Assembly: GCA_031256375.1 (NCBI GenBank)
Contig: JAIRQX010000100.1
Location: forward strand, 1-37,582
Direction: 5' to 3'
Origin: Deferribacteraceae bacterium
GTDB taxonomy: Bacteria; Chrysiogenota; Deferribacteres; Deferribacterales; JAISNW01
Length of the DNA: 37,582 bases
Both the position numbers and the translations under genes were made by a program. Below, one piece after another: positions 36,652-37,582 of this stretch; within the stretch, counting starts at the first letter, position 1, and every line of letters begins with the position of its first letter. The notes beneath the pieces were generated by a model. It saw only the letters and a list, made by a program, of their open reading frames with translations, did no database searches and had not been told where the DNA came from.

Positions 36652-36724
36652 GGACGCTTAGCTCAGCTGGGAGAGCAACGGCCTTACAAGCCGTGGGTCG
36701 CAGGTTCAATCCCTGCAGCGTCCA
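36652..36724 (+). tRNA. tRNA-Val (anticodon TAC)
   Basis: This 73-base cloverleaf has acceptor GGACGCT/AGCGTCC with discriminator A. The D arm is GCTCAGCTGGGAGAGC. The anticodon stem ACGGC/GCCGT has loop CTTACAA (anticodon TAC). The T arm is GCAGG-TTCAATC-CCTGC. CCA is not encoded. An integrase gene follows, making this tRNA the probable attachment site of an integrated element. Confidence 0.95.
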
Positions 36725-36742
36725 TATAGTGAGAGTTTGCCA

Positions 36743-36786
36743 AAATCCCGTAAAGCCTAAAAAGCCTTGCGGGATTTGCTTTTTAG
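36743..36786 (+). terminator. intrinsic terminator after tRNA-Val
   Basis: AAATCCCG (36743-36750) pairs with CGGGATTT (36770-36777), with further pairing of AAGCC/GCCTT-type bases inside. A T run (36781-36784, within GCTTTTTAG) follows. Confidence 0.6.
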
Positions 36787-36831
36787 GAATTCTTTACTCT
36801 TAAATAATCTTATAAAATCTATTGACAACCA

Positions 36832-36860
36832 ACAATTTTGTTGGTTTACTCGTTGGTGCT
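36832..36860 (+). promoter_or_regulatory. integrase promoter with operator-like dyad in the spacer
   Basis: TTGACA (36832-36837), a 17-base spacer and TTTACT (36855-36860) form the promoter. The dyad AACCAACA-ATTT-TGTTGGTT (36837-36856) fills the space between the two boxes, where a bound repressor would block polymerase. Confidence 0.5.
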
Positions 36861-36927
36861 TAGTGTTTTTGAAAATACAGCGCCAACGCGCTATGTCTAA
36901 AGTCTTGTTAAATGGAGGTTTTAAGCA

Positions 36928-37582
36928 TTGTTGACGGTTACTCAATTAAATAACCTGAAACCAACAGAGAAAGTACAAAAAATAAAGGATAGCGGAGGGT
37001 TATATATTCACGTTTCCACAACTGGCGGGAAGCTATGGCGTATGGCATATCGTTTTAATGGCAAGCAAAAAACCTAATCTTTTGGGGCATATCCTTATGT
37101 GAGTATAAAGGACGCACGGCAACGGCGTGAAGAAGCTAAGGAAATGCTTGCCAAAGGTATAGACCCCGGCGCTGTTAAGCAAGCGGTAAAAGCCGCCGTT
37201 AAAGCTAAGGAAACCAACAGTTTTGAAGTAATAGCGCGTGAATGGTTTAATAAGCAAGTCAACACTTGGAAACCAACACATAGCGAAAAAGTTATTGCCG
37301 CCCTTGAAAAGGACGTATTCCCTATTATTGGCGGTATGTCTATCAAAGAGATAACGCCGCCAATACTTTTAGAGGCATTGCGCCGGATTGAGGCGCGCGG
37401 GGCAATAGACACCGCTCACCGTGTAAAGCAAAATTGCGGGTGTGTTTTCCGTTATGCGATAGCAACCGGACGCGCTGAAAGGGATGTTGCCGCTGACTTG
37501 AAAGGGGCGTTGCCGCCAACGAAAAGCAAACATTTTGCCGCTATAACAGAACCAAAAGCTATAGGGCAGTTGCTCCGTGATA
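36928..37582 (+). pseudogene. tyrosine recombinase (integrase) of an island or prophage, interrupted by a stop codon; continues past the window
   Basis: The frame starts at TTG 36928 with GGAGG (36914-36918) ahead. It reads like the N-terminal DUF4102 arm-binding domain of P4/phage-type integrases: LNNLKPTEKVQKIKDSGGLY, GKLWRMAYRFNGKQKT. Codon 50 is TAA (37075-37077) where the family usually has Leu, then the frame continues cleanly as SFGAYPYVSIKDARQRREEA. It goes on through the core-binding domain (FEVIAREWFNKQ, TAHRVKQNC, FRYAIATGRAERD) to the window edge. A TTA-to-TAA change explains the stop. The catalytic Arg/His/Tyr region lies beyond the edge. The gene sits beside tRNA-Val, the classic site for such elements. 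It is either a nonfunctional remnant, a sequencing error, or made by readthrough. Confidence 0.85.

Overview
The window reads as the chromosome of a Gram-negative, anaerobic bacterium of moderate GC content. The Gram-negative evidence is a LolA-type lipoprotein carrier, an outer-membrane beta-barrel candidate and several lipoproteins. The anaerobic evidence is a single-chain pyruvate:ferredoxin oxidoreductase. An F1-ATPase operon with two b-type stalk genes and no a or c subunit, plus a c-type cytochrome fragment at the left edge, resembles Deferribacterota or Deltaproteobacteria-like lineages. That placement is inference and is not proven by the sequence.

Layout. Positions 1-201 (minus) hold the start of a c-type cytochrome-like protein cut by the window edge. 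Positions 389-1330 hold an exported barrel-like protein, followed by the RNase P RNA gene. Positions 1760-5968 (plus) carry a small membrane protein, HPr (ptsH), fructose-1,6-bisphosphatase (fbp), endonuclease IV (nfo) and a two-domain kinase-like protein. Positions 6069-7409 (minus) hold a membrane-anchored TAXI-type solute-binding protein. Positions 7633-14154 (minus) form a compact seven-gene block: HIT hydrolase, LapA-like protein, LapB-like TPR/zinc-ribbon protein, mutS, membrane protein, WalJ-like metallo-hydrolase, cobU. Positions 14300-15838 hold a sodium:solute symporter.

Positions 15891-22301 (plus) are the ATP synthase operon (b', b, delta, alpha, gamma, beta, epsilon), with an unrelated lipoprotein gene wedged between gamma and beta. 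Positions 22489-25401 (minus) carry psd, lolA, dprA and a decayed radical-SAM fragment. Positions 25418-26964 are a repeat-rich accessory zone around a DnaQ-like exonuclease gene. Positions 26965-32449 (minus) hold a lipoprotein, a large hybrid histidine kinase, a small helical protein and an XRE regulator. Positions 32736-36329 hold nifJ. A tRNA-Val gene (36652-36724) is followed by an integrase gene with an in-frame stop, apparently the edge of an integrated element that continues beyond the window.

The most notable non-genic structure is a family of roughly 60-140 bp imperfect palindromes with TATAGCAGTTCC-like ends, present in at least eight full or partial copies. Two of them supply the last codons and the stop codon of unrelated genes. 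Other points of interest are the lipoprotein gene inside the ATP synthase operon, a phosphatidylserine decarboxylase whose Gly-Ser cleavage site reads Ser-Ser, and the interrupted integrase with an operator-like dyad in its promoter. I did not find a CRISPR array, a recognisable toxin-antitoxin pair, or a complete new defence or biosynthetic system.
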